Source: Thermoplasmata archaeon (GTDB lineage Archaea > Thermoplasmatota > Thermoplasmata > Thermoplasmatales > Thermoplasmataceae). From it: a DNA stretch of 13,537 bases. The position numbers were made by a program, and so were the translations under genes. Each line of letters starts with the position of its first letter. Position 1 is the first letter of the stretch. This document shows positions 7,687-13,537 of this stretch, one piece after another. The notes beneath the pieces are model-generated. The model ran no database searches. It was not told where the DNA came from and was given only the letters and a program-made list of their open reading frames with translations. The DNA is taken from contig JAJZOK010000159.1 in the NCBI GenBank assembly GCA_021811525.1, positions 1 to 13,537 of the forward strand, read 5' to 3'.

Positions 7687-8469
7687 ATGAAGATACTCGT
7701 AACCGGGCATAAAGGATTCATCGGGTCCATAATTTACTCAAATCTAAAGAGGAAATATACTGATGTGGATGGAATCGACGCTGGGGATTCAATTCCTGAC
7801 AGGAAATATGATTATATAATACACCTTGGAGCCAGAACCTTAATTCGCCTCTCCAAGGATAAGCCATATGAATACTTCCAGGACAACCTTGACCTTTCCA
7901 TGAGGATACTTGAACTTGCGAGGAAACACGATTCCATTGTAGTTTATCCCACCTCTGGATCAGAGAGCGAGGCCACTAATCCTTATTCACTAGCCAAAAA
8001 GCAGGTTGTAGAGTGGATAGAACTTTACCGCAATCTCTACCATTTGCGAAGACATGTGCTGAAATTCTACAATATTTATGGCCCGACAAGCCGAAAGGGC
8101 GCCGTTTATCTTTTTTCCAATGCGGCACTCAAAAATGAGCCAGTTACTGTATATGGAGACGGGTCTCATGTCAGGGACTTCATTCATGTAAACGATGTGT
8201 CACGATGCATCGACCTTATCCTGGAAGGCAAGGTCGAGGAGGGGCATCATGAAATCGGCACTGGGAAAGGGACTTCTGTCAATGAACTCATCGCAATAGT
8301 TGAACATATCACTGGAGTTCAATTGAAAGTTATCCACAAGGAATACGTGCTTCCCGAGGCCGAAGCACTTTATGCGAAAAAACCTCTGCTTAAGGAAACC
8401 ATTTCCATCGGGGATGGGGTCAGGGAAGTGGTTGAGGAATTGAAGAAGGAGAGATCACTCCCGCTTTAA
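7687..8469 (+). CDS. NAD-dependent NDP-sugar epimerase/dehydratase (extended SDR family)
   Basis: This is a Rossmann-fold enzyme that changes the stereochemistry or oxidation state of nucleotide sugars, supplying precursors for surface glycans. It has 260 residues, shorter than the usual 300-340 of UDP-galactose 4-epimerases. Motifs are the NAD-binding GHKGFIG (7-13), the catalytic YSLAK (Y100, K104) with T89/S90/S92 as candidate catalytic hydroxyls, NIYGP, and the VYGDGSHVRDFIHVND block shared by UDP-glucose epimerases. The frame is open upstream to a TTG at 7615, but those 24 residues precede the conserved beta-strand KILVTG. The ATG at 7687 with a TATA-like box 27 bp upstream is therefore preferred. 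It is divergent from the glycosyltransferase, and its end overlaps the opposing acyl-CoA synthetase gene by 15 bp. The exact substrate cannot be read from the sequence. Confidence 0.9.
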   Translation: MKILVTGHKGFIGSIIYSNLKRKYTDVDGIDAGDSIPDRKYDYIIHLGARTLIRLSKDKPYEYFQDNLDLSMRILELARKHDSIVVYPTSGSESEATNPYSLAKKQVVEWIELYRNLYHLRRHVLKFYNIYGPTSRKGAVYLFSNAALKNEPVTVYGDGSHVRDFIHVNDVSRCIDLILEGKVEEGHHEIGTGKGTSVNELIAIVEHITGVQLKVIHKEYVLPEAEALYAKKPLLKETISIGDGVREVVEELKKERSLPL

Positions 8470-10065
8470 TTTCTCCCTCAGAACCTTTTTGTCAATCTTT
8501 CCGGTGCTTGTCTTTTCGAAGCTGCCTATTAGTATGTACTCATCGGGAAGCCAGAATTTTGCAATCCTGCCTGCGTTTACAAAATTTTCCAGATGCTCAG
8601 TCAGCTTCTTGTGGTCAAGCTTGCCTGATCCGGAGATAAATGCAACAGGCCGCTCCCCCCATTTCTCATGGGCTTTGCCAACTACTGCTACTTCCCCTAT
8701 GCCGGGGAATGTGCTGATAAGATCCTCCAGGATTACTGTTGGAATGAATTCTCCTCCGGACTTGACCGCGTCCTTCTCCCTGTCAACTATGGATATGTAC
8801 CCATGGCTATCCACAACCGCAAGGTCGCCCGTATGCATCCAGCCGTCAATCCAAAGTTTCCTGGTGTTGCTCTCGTCTTTCACGTAGCTGGAGGTCAGCC
8901 ATGGGGCCCTCACAACGATCTCCCCTATGGTCTTAGAATCCCATGGGACTTCCTTCCTTGAAGAGTCCAACACTTTCATTTCAACCAGCGGGATGGGAAT
9001 TCCCGTCTTTATCTCAAACTCCCCCCTATCTTTCTCTGGAAGGTCATGCACGTACTTGTTGTAAGTGGCCAGCGTGAGGATAGGGGCAGTCTCAGACATT
9101 CCATATCCTGCGTTCACCATAATGTTCATTGCCTTAGCCTTGTCAGCAAGCCCCTTTGGCAAAGCTCCTCCACCCACTGTTACCCTGAGGTTAAGGGGCT
9201 TGAGCGCTTCCCTGTTCTCGCTCTGCATAAGCATGTAAAGAATGGATGGGACCATGAAACTGACATTTACCTTTTCCTTTTCCATTATCAGGGGTATCTC
9301 ATTGAAGTCATACCTGCCCGGAAGCACATACTTCATTCCTTTCAGGATAGCGAGGTAGGGCATTCCCCATGAATGGACGTGAAACATTGGGACAAGGGGC
9401 ATGGCCACATCTGTGCTTTTAAGATTGATAGGCTCATCGCCAAGTGCTGTTCCCATGGTCAGAGTATGAAGGATAAGCTGCCTGTGTGTGAAGCTCACAC
9501 CCTTAGGAAGCCCGGTTGTCCCGGATGTGTAGAATATTGTTGCCTGGTCGTCTTCGCTTAGAACTGGAAGCTGGAGCATTTCCGCACCCTCCCCGAGCCT
9601 GTGGTAGTTGTGGGAATTTTCCAGCTTTGGCTCACCGTCAGGATGATCTGATGAAACGATCCACGCTTTGACGAAATCGAAGAGCCCAATGCTCCCCTCA
9701 ATAAGCGGGACAAATTCATCGCGGATAATTACGAACCGGTCATCAGCGTGCTGCATTGTATAGAAAATGAGGTCAGGCGGGTATCTGATATTCACTGTGT
9801 GGAGTACGCCCCCTGCAAGGGGAATTGCATAGTATGCCTCAAGGTACCTTAGGGAATCCCATTCTAGAACTGCGACCTTGTCACCCTTCTTGACACCGAT
9901 TTTCACCAGCCCTCTTGCAATTTCATAAACTCTCTTCATGAATTGCTCATAGGTAACATTCTCCTTGCCCATGTAAGAAATTATCTGATTTGGGTTATTT
10001 CTTACGGAAGAACTGAAAATTTTGTCAATGGTAAGCTGAAATTTGTCCCCGTTCATAACGATCAT
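8455..10065 (-). CDS. Fatty acyl-CoA synthetase (AMP-forming, ANL superfamily)
   Basis: This activates a carboxylic acid, probably a medium- or long-chain fatty acid, to acyl-AMP and then acyl-CoA. It has 536 residues, normal length. Motifs in order are the phosphate loop YTSGTTGLPKG (179-189), the A5 motif YGMSETAP (321-328), HTGD (411-414), the hinge region DREKDAVKSGGEF (428-440) and the C-terminal catalytic lysine K523 in TSTGKIDKK. The enzyme appears intact and soluble. The start is the ATG at 10065; a second in-frame ATG at 10056 is possible, since a TATA-like ATATAATTA (10091-10083) lies about 22 and 31 bases upstream of them respectively. The substrate cannot be named from sequence. 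Its 3' end overlaps the opposing epimerase gene by 15 bp. No beta-oxidation genes lie in the window. Confidence 0.93.
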   Translation of the reverse strand: MIVMNGDKFQLTIDKIFSSSVRNNPNQIISYMGKENVTYEQFMKRVYEIARGLVKIGVKKGDKVAVLEWDSLRYLEAYYAIPLAGGVLHTVNIRYPPDLIFYTMQHADDRFVIIRDEFVPLIEGSIGLFDFVKAWIVSSDHPDGEPKLENSHNYHRLGEGAEMLQLPVLSEDDQATIFYTSGTTGLPKGVSFTHRQLILHTLTMGTALGDEPINLKSTDVAMPLVPMFHVHSWGMPYLAILKGMKYVLPGRYDFNEIPLIMEKEKVNVSFMVPSILYMLMQSENREALKPLNLRVTVGGGALPKGLADKAKAMNIMVNAGYGMSETAPILTLATYNKYVHDLPEKDRGEFEIKTGIPIPLVEMKVLDSSRKEVPWDSKTIGEIVVRAPWLTSSYVKDESNTRKLWIDGWMHTGDLAVVDSHGYISIVDREKDAVKSGGEFIPTVILEDLISTFPGIGEVAVVGKAHEKWGERPVAFISGSGKLDHKKLTEHLENFVNAGRIAKFWLPDEYILIGSFEKTSTGKIDKKVLREKLKRE

Positions 10066-10140
10066 ATGAGTATGCTCGTTTTTAATTATATGGTTTTCGG
10101 GATGAATACTCCGTAATGTAAAAACTGCAGCCTTTTGTTT

Positions 10141-10230
10141 TGGAAATATGCCATGTCATCTCGCCCAGATCGCTAATCTCCCTGGCATACCAGGTATTGG
10201 CTGCTGTAAGAATCGAGAGGCATATTTCCA
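10141..10230 (-). terminator. Nested inverted repeat around the stop codon of the pilin-like gene
   Basis: TGGAAATATGCC (10141-10152) and its exact reverse complement GGCATATTTCCA (10219-10230) form 12-bp arms 66 bp apart. Inside lies a second inverted repeat, CCTGG-CATA-CCAGG (10181-10194). In the minus-strand transcript these would fold into a branched stem enclosing the TAG at 10175-10173, followed by five U residues (complement of 10124-10120). This is a plausible 3'-end structure; the termination role is inferred. Confidence 0.45.
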
Positions 10231-11153
10231 CTGTAAGTTACTGAAAAGGTAGAGCCTTTCGCGGTTGCAACTAATGGTTCTCCCGCAAAATTCCAGGTTG
10301 GAAGTGAAACTACCGATGAATATGGTGTCCGGCTGTTGTTGTACTGCGAATAAAATGCATAGTTCCAGGCATCAACCATGGTGCCGTTGAAGGTGTAATT
10401 CAGGGAACGCAGTGACATGTTGTCAATGGTATAGGATGACCCGGCATATGTTATGGAACTTCCATTGAGTAGGTTGTAAGCTGTGCTCGTGTTAACAAGG
10501 AGATTAACCACCTGCGAACTTGTAGAAGAGAATATTTCGGATGAGCCTGTCAGGGAAACAGCAGAAAGGCTTAATGAATGCCCGCCGGAAGTGCCAGTTA
10601 GACCCAAAGGCAACGGGCCAAGATTGACAGATGGCTGGCTGTTGCTGTACACCTGAATAAGGGAGCCGTCCTCGACCAGGTAGTCTATGGCTATTATATA
10701 CTGGGTATTTGCAGATGATTCCATCGCTCCGGCAATACCATAGGACAAATTCAGGTAATGTGTTGTATTTCCCTTGCTTCCTGTGAGATTCATAAATAGG
10801 CTCAGTGAAAGGGATGCGCTGAATGATGTGCCTTGCGGCAAAATGGCGAACTGAGTGTCTACAGCTTGGGAGAATATGGAGACACCGGATATCCCTAGCG
10901 GTACAGATGCACTAATTGTTGAGCCGGCAGCAATTGGGTTAGAATGCAGGTCCGATACCAGAGAGCCTATGGCTGCCTTGTTCTGAATCTCATAGTGCGT
11001 TTCATTGGCTGTTGTCTGGGCAGGGATATACCAGACCATGAAGCTGGTGAAGAGAGTAATGAGGACTGCAAACAGCAGAATCGCCCCAATAACTTCCGCG
11101 ACTCCTTTGTCTTCCTTATTGTACGAGATGCTGAAAACCCTGCTCTTTTTCAC
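10173..11153 (-). CDS. Secreted pilin-like surface protein with archaeal type IV pilin N-terminus
   Basis: This 326-residue protein is probably exported and anchored or assembled at the cell surface. Its N-terminus is a class III (prepilin) signal: a basic stretch with K13-E14-D15-K16-G17, then VAEVIGAILLFAVLITLF as a hydrophobic helix (18-45). Prepilin peptidase cleavage after G17 is predicted. The remainder is Ser/Thr/Asn/Gly-rich, has no further membrane segment, and carries ten N-X-S/T sequons (N50, 122, 129, 135, 221, 230, 245, 252, 256, 272). This suggests heavy N-glycosylation and a beta-rich passenger. It is much longer than typical 120-160-residue archaeal pilins. The start is a GTG at 11153 with a TATA-like box about 28 bp upstream, so it is probably leaderless. 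No prepilin peptidase or pilus ATPase gene is nearby. Its exact function is unknown. Confidence 0.8.
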   Translation of the reverse strand: MKKSRVFSISYNKEDKGVAEVIGAILLFAVLITLFTSFMVWYIPAQTTANETHYEIQNKAAIGSLVSDLHSNPIAAGSTISASVPLGISGVSIFSQAVDTQFAILPQGTSFSASLSLSLFMNLTGSKGNTTHYLNLSYGIAGAMESSANTQYIIAIDYLVEDGSLIQVYSNSQPSVNLGPLPLGLTGTSGGHSLSLSAVSLTGSSEIFSSTSSQVVNLLVNTSTAYNLLNGSSITYAGSSYTIDNMSLRSLNYTFNGTMVDAWNYAFYSQYNNSRTPYSSVVSLPTWNFAGEPLVATAKGSTFSVTYSGNMPLDSYSSQYLVCQGD

Positions 11154-11163
11154 TCTGGCTTGG

Positions 11164-11198
11164 CATGTCCAGAATATCTTAATAATTTATCGGACGTG
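11164..11198 (-). promoter_or_regulatory. Promoter of the pilin-like gene flanked by an imperfect inverted repeat
   Basis: TTATTAAG on the minus strand (11185-11178) is TATA-like and centred about 28 bases before the GTG start. It is bracketed by CATGTCC (11164-11170) and GGACGTG (11192-11198), which are inverted repeats with one mismatch. A repressor or activator site is possible. Confidence 0.35.
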
Positions 11199-11202
11199 CT
11201 AT

Positions 11203-11213
11203 GTGAATTTCAC
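11203..11213. promoter_or_regulatory. Operator-like palindrome GTGAATTTCAC
   Basis: GTGAA-T-TTCAC is an 11-bp palindrome with a single central base. It lies in the 112-bp region between the divergent pilin-like and HisA-related genes and could be bound by a dimeric regulator of either gene. No second copy was noticed in the window. Confidence 0.3.
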
Positions 11214-11265
11214 TTTGCAGATTATTCAGGGAAGCCCTTGTGAAAAATGTAATTAGTTAGTGCAT

Positions 11266-11760
11266 ATGACCATGACATTGTCAATACGCTGCCTGGCCAT
11301 CCAGCATGGCGAACTCTCCGGGCTCTCTCCTGGAGTGAATCTTGAGGAAATGGAGGGAGAGGAAATCATGGTCTGTGACTTTGATGCTATTCTCCGTGGG
11401 AAATTCAATTTTAAGATCTATGATAGAGTTGCAAAATTCTTCGAGGTTGTTGTGGTAAACTTTCCAAACAGAGTCGAGGACCTTATGGATTCCCTTATTT
11501 CCGGTGCATACAGTGTTGTCCTGAGCCCTGAAGAGTCATCCAGCACCATCAGGAAAATGCTTGAGGTATCTGAAAACATCATTCTCCCTTCCAGAAACCC
11601 GAACGTTGGTTTCTTCTTAAGCAATGGAGGGAGATACCTTATTGCAGAACGAGAAGTCCCCTACAATTTCCAGAAGTGCTATAACGTCGGGCAGGAGCTG
11701 AAAAGGGACAGATACACAGACGTAATAGGCTTCCCTGAAAATCTTTTGGTGTATATATGA
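11266..11760 (+). CDS. Small protein, weakly HisA/HisF-related
   Basis: This 164-residue soluble protein has no confident family assignment. The segment CDFDAILRGKFNF (37-49) resembles the conserved VADLDAI..G..N block of HisA/HisF-related TIM-barrel proteins. It is followed by hydrophobic strands such as VVVVNFPN, an acidic helix, and a VVLSPEES segment, where HisA-type proteins carry the pattern ending in a GTE-like phosphate loop. At this length it could be only a half to two-thirds of a (beta-alpha)8 barrel, and the histidine-pathway catalytic pattern is not intact. It may be a degenerate or repurposed relative. The frame opens at a GTG at 11260 with ATGs at 11266 and 11272; none has a clear Shine-Dalgarno site. 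Codon use looks like its neighbours and the frame is fully open, so a real gene is likely. It sits 55 bp before the MFS gene on the same strand. Confidence 0.65.
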   Translation: MTMTLSIRCLAIQHGELSGLSPGVNLEEMEGEEIMVCDFDAILRGKFNFKIYDRVAKFFEVVVVNFPNRVEDLMDSLISGAYSVVLSPEESSSTIRKMLEVSENIILPSRNPNVGFFLSNGGRYLIAEREVPYNFQKCYNVGQELKRDRYTDVIGFPENLLVYI

Positions 11761-11767
11761 TATAAAC

Positions 11768-11840
11768 CTGAAGAATCCCAAGACTTTTATAGCGAATTCC
11801 AGTAAAAGTTATATATTGACTATAGAAGGGGATTCTTCAG
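11768..11840. repeat. 12-bp perfect inverted repeat bracketing the MFS promoter and start
   Basis: CTGAAGAATCCC (11768-11779) and its exact reverse complement GGGATTCTTCAG (11829-11840) lie 49 bp apart. The left arm is upstream of the TATA-like box at 11785-11792; the right arm lies in codons 5-9 of the MFS gene. Arm centres are 61 bp apart, close to six helical turns. It could be a paired operator acting by looping, or an RNA hairpin that hides the start codon in messages read through from the upstream gene. Confidence 0.6.
11785..11792 (+). promoter_or_regulatory. TATA-like box of the MFS gene
   Basis: TTTTATAG, centred about 27 bases before the TTG at 11816, suggests a leaderless transcript starting at or next to that codon. 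A second AT-rich run (TTATATA, 11809-11815) directly precedes the start. Confidence 0.45.
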
Positions 11841-13072
11841 AAAAGATAAGTCCGTTCATTTCTTCCCTGTCGGCCCTCAATTTCCTTTTCGCACTAACTA
11901 TGAATGTTTTTGGATACACCATTTTTTACCTCCTTGAACGAAGCAACATTTCAATCGTGTACGGGGGGCTAGGCACAAGTATAGGACAGGTCATACTTCT
12001 GTTGATCCTGATCCCGCAGGGTAGGATGATCGACAAGGGAAGGGCATATTCTTTGATGATCCTTGGCGCTTCCATTTACGGGCTGATGATAATTTTCCTT
12101 TTTGTTGATTCGCTCGGTATTTTGCTTTATTCAGGTGTCCTGATGGCTGCAGGAATCGGTATTGTTCTCGTGTCACAAAACACTTTCAAGAGCTCCCTCT
12201 CTTCTTTTGTTGGAAAAGCTGTAAGGCTGTCAATTGTAGGCAAGCATTACTCCAGGATCATTTTGATGGAAATGCTGGGCGGTGCCGTGGCTATGTTCAC
12301 AGTTGCTGCTGCAGTTGCTTTTTCCACATTCCGGATAATCTACCTTGTTTCTGGTGTATTCCTTCTAACCGCTACATTTGCGGCCTTCTTCATCCTCTTC
12401 CCTGAAAACAGGAAGATGATGCTTGAAGCTGAAAGGAAGACTAAAAGGCCACACTTCATGGAAAGCGTCAGGGTCCTGTCATCAAAGAAACGCTTTGTAT
12501 TTCCTATTCTCCTGACTAAGATATTCATGGCCGTTGGAGTATATGTGGTCTCATATTACTTCATCATAAGCGGACAGTTGATCAAAGTACTCCCAATATA
12601 TGCCATAATTGCACTTGGGATCGGTTTTGCCCTGTCCGTGCCATTCGGACTCTACGGTGAAAAATATGTTGATTCCCACCCCTCAATGGGCAAGGCCTAC
12701 CTTGTCTTACTAGCATTGCTCGATCTTGGGATGTACGGGTTTCTCGCAGCGGCATTTTACCTTTCCCAACCCGTTCTCTTCTACCTCTCCCTTGCATTCT
12801 CAGCTCCGGGTCCGGTGTTTGTTGCAGGTGGAATGACATATGAGCTTAAGATCATTGGAAAGGAAAACCGTGGCATGTTTGCTGCAATACAGCGAACCTG
12901 CGTAGGCATTACATTTATGGCAATAGGGATTCCATTTGCGTATATTTTCACTTTGGATTACAAGCTTATTTGGTACGTCCTACTCATTCTTTCAGTTGGG
13001 ACAGTTTTATCCACCCTGCTCATACCTTCAGGGAAATATGTGGAAGAGCATTTTTCAAGCAATAAAAATTGA
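11816..13072 (+). CDS. Major facilitator superfamily transporter
   Basis: This is a 418-residue inner-membrane secondary transporter with about twelve hydrophobic segments, in two groups of six: roughly 14-39, 47-67, 77-95, 97-119, 147-170, 173-195, then 226-250, 257-280, 293-315, 317-340, 355-378 and 382-404. A charged central loop (196-225) joins the halves. The loop after the second segment carries GRMIDKGR (69-76), matching the MFS motif A pattern. The substrate cannot be predicted; efflux of small molecules or uptake of nutrients are both possible. The start is a TTG at 11816: no ATG occurs before residue 29, which lies inside the first membrane helix, and a TATA-like box sits 27 bp upstream. 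The start is bracketed by a 12-bp inverted repeat. The last residues are short and polar, and no clear terminator follows. Confidence 0.88.
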   Translation: MTIEGDSSEKISPFISSLSALNFLFALTMNVFGYTIFYLLERSNISIVYGGLGTSIGQVILLLILIPQGRMIDKGRAYSLMILGASIYGLMIIFLFVDSLGILLYSGVLMAAGIGIVLVSQNTFKSSLSSFVGKAVRLSIVGKHYSRIILMEMLGGAVAMFTVAAAVAFSTFRIIYLVSGVFLLTATFAAFFILFPENRKMMLEAERKTKRPHFMESVRVLSSKKRFVFPILLTKIFMAVGVYVVSYYFIISGQLIKVLPIYAIIALGIGFALSVPFGLYGEKYVDSHPSMGKAYLVLLALLDLGMYGFLAAAFYLSQPVLFYLSLAFSAPGPVFVAGGMTYELKIIGKENRGMFAAIQRTCVGITFMAIGIPFAYIFTLDYKLIWYVLLILSVGTVLSTLLIPSGKYVEEHFSSNKN

Positions 13073-13364
13073 AATCAAAAGCACAGTGCCGGTAAAAGTA
13101 CAAGCTATAAGTTAGATAACAGGTACTTTGATTTGTGGACCTATTGAAAACCGAGCGTTTACAAATTTTCCCCGAGTTTTGACCCTTTTGGCCAATGTGG
13201 ACCCAAAGAATTACATTTTCTAGTTTGACCGTTTTTGAAGTTTTGTTTTACGATTTCCCATTAACCATATTTACAACGTGGATTCAAAGTTAATAATTCA
13301 AATTAAATTGGAAGGGGTCATACCGCAGCAATGCCTGATTTCTGTAAAATATGTTAAAAGTAGT
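13073..13364. other. AT-rich gene-free stretch with imperfect repeats
   Basis: This stretch of about 290 bp has no credible coding frame on either strand. It is visibly richer in A and T than its surroundings. TTACA-(AA)TTTTC...AGTTTTGACCC (13160-13184) and TTACATTTTC..AGTTTGACC (13211-13230) are imperfect direct repeats about 50 bp apart. TGTGGACC occurs at 13134 and again at 13196, and a related CGTGGATTCAAAG at 13277. GGGGTCA at 13314-13320 is partly inverted relative to TTGACCC at 13180. It could be regulatory DNA or the decayed end of an element; nothing more can be supported. Confidence 0.4.
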
Positions 13365-13537
13365 TCACGCTGCACCTATGAAAATTCTTGTTTTATAATG
13401 AATCCTGACCAGCCCTCTATCCTGGTGTTTCCTGAACGCATCGTCCAGGGTTTGTAAGAGTGAGCCATAATTATCATCCTCTGGCCCTATTGCATATGAA
13501 GTTGATGCGTATCTGCCCAATACTCCCTCCTTTGTAA
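13365..13537 (-). CDS. Unrecognised C-terminal fragment or complete 51-residue small protein
   Basis: The minus strand is open from the window edge to a TGA at 13367-13365, giving 56 residues with natural-looking composition (for example ARG/LYS-rich FRKHQDRGLVRIHYKTRIF near the end and GPEDDNYGSLLQTLDDAF before it). Two readings are possible. It may be the end of a longer gene entering from beyond 13537. Or it may start at a TTG at 13520, which has a strong Shine-Dalgarno AGGAGG (13531-13526) 5 bases upstream, giving a 51-residue protein. I do not recognise the family. There are no membrane segments or cysteines, and the charge is mixed with a basic C-terminal third, compatible with nucleic-acid binding, but that is speculation. 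Confidence 0.5.
   Translation of the reverse strand, partial: TKEGVLGRYASTSYAIGPEDDNYGSLLQTLDDAFRKHQDRGLVRIHYKTRIFIGAA

Noticed and set aside
10944..11256. Plus-strand open frames across the start of the pilin-like gene
   Set aside because: They are antisense to a gene with a clear prepilin signal and show no protein features.
1..13537. CRISPR array, tRNA, rRNA or intact insertion sequence
   Set aside because: No regularly spaced repeats, no cloverleaf or rRNA-like conserved stretch and no recognisable transposase were seen on either strand; a dedicated search was not possible here.

Overview
The window looks like ordinary chromosome of a euryarchaeon close to the Thermoplasmatales. The signs are an archaeal KH/beta-CASP termination nuclease (aCPSF1/FttA), a split transketolase with a small transaldolase, an FtsZ with archaeal-type surroundings, an archaeal pilin-like surface protein, and TATA-like boxes about 26-28 bases upstream of start codons with no leader. 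Base composition is moderate by eye. I see no rRNA, tRNA, CRISPR array or intact mobile element.

Layout from left to right. 1-1930: aCPSF1 on the plus strand, facing an HD-domain phosphohydrolase on the minus strand, with a 16-bp perfect palindrome across the junction. 2600-5200 (minus): a tight operon read as transketolase N-half, transketolase C-half, transaldolase. The genes abut or overlap and each carries a Shine-Dalgarno site; the HD gene lies just downstream with its own possible promoter. 5200-7580 (minus): a processive membrane glycosyltransferase followed by ftsZ. 7580-7686: a compact divergent promoter region. 7687-8469 (plus): a short NDP-sugar epimerase/dehydratase that overlaps tail to tail with a minus-strand acyl-CoA synthetase (8455-10065). 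10173-11153 (minus): a secreted, sequon-rich pilin-like protein. 11266-11760 (plus): a small protein that faintly resembles HisA/HisF-related proteins. 11816-13072 (plus): an MFS transporter. 13073-13364: AT-rich and gene-free. 13365-13537 (minus): the end of a gene, or a complete 51-residue gene.

Functional themes. The transketolase/transaldolase operon supplies pentose and tetrose phosphates by the non-oxidative pentose phosphate route. The glycosyltransferase and epimerase, divergently transcribed, probably make cell-surface sugar polymers or glycans; the pilin-like protein would be a plausible glycosylated surface product. FtsZ downstream of the glycosyltransferase may link division with envelope synthesis, but that is inference.

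The least expected signals are non-coding. A 12-bp perfect inverted repeat brackets the promoter and the apparent TTG start of the MFS gene. A second 12-bp perfect inverted repeat encloses the stop codon of the pilin-like gene. Several lead genes appear to be leaderless with TTG or GTG starts, while internal operon genes use Shine-Dalgarno sites. I found no clear-cut new multi-gene system.
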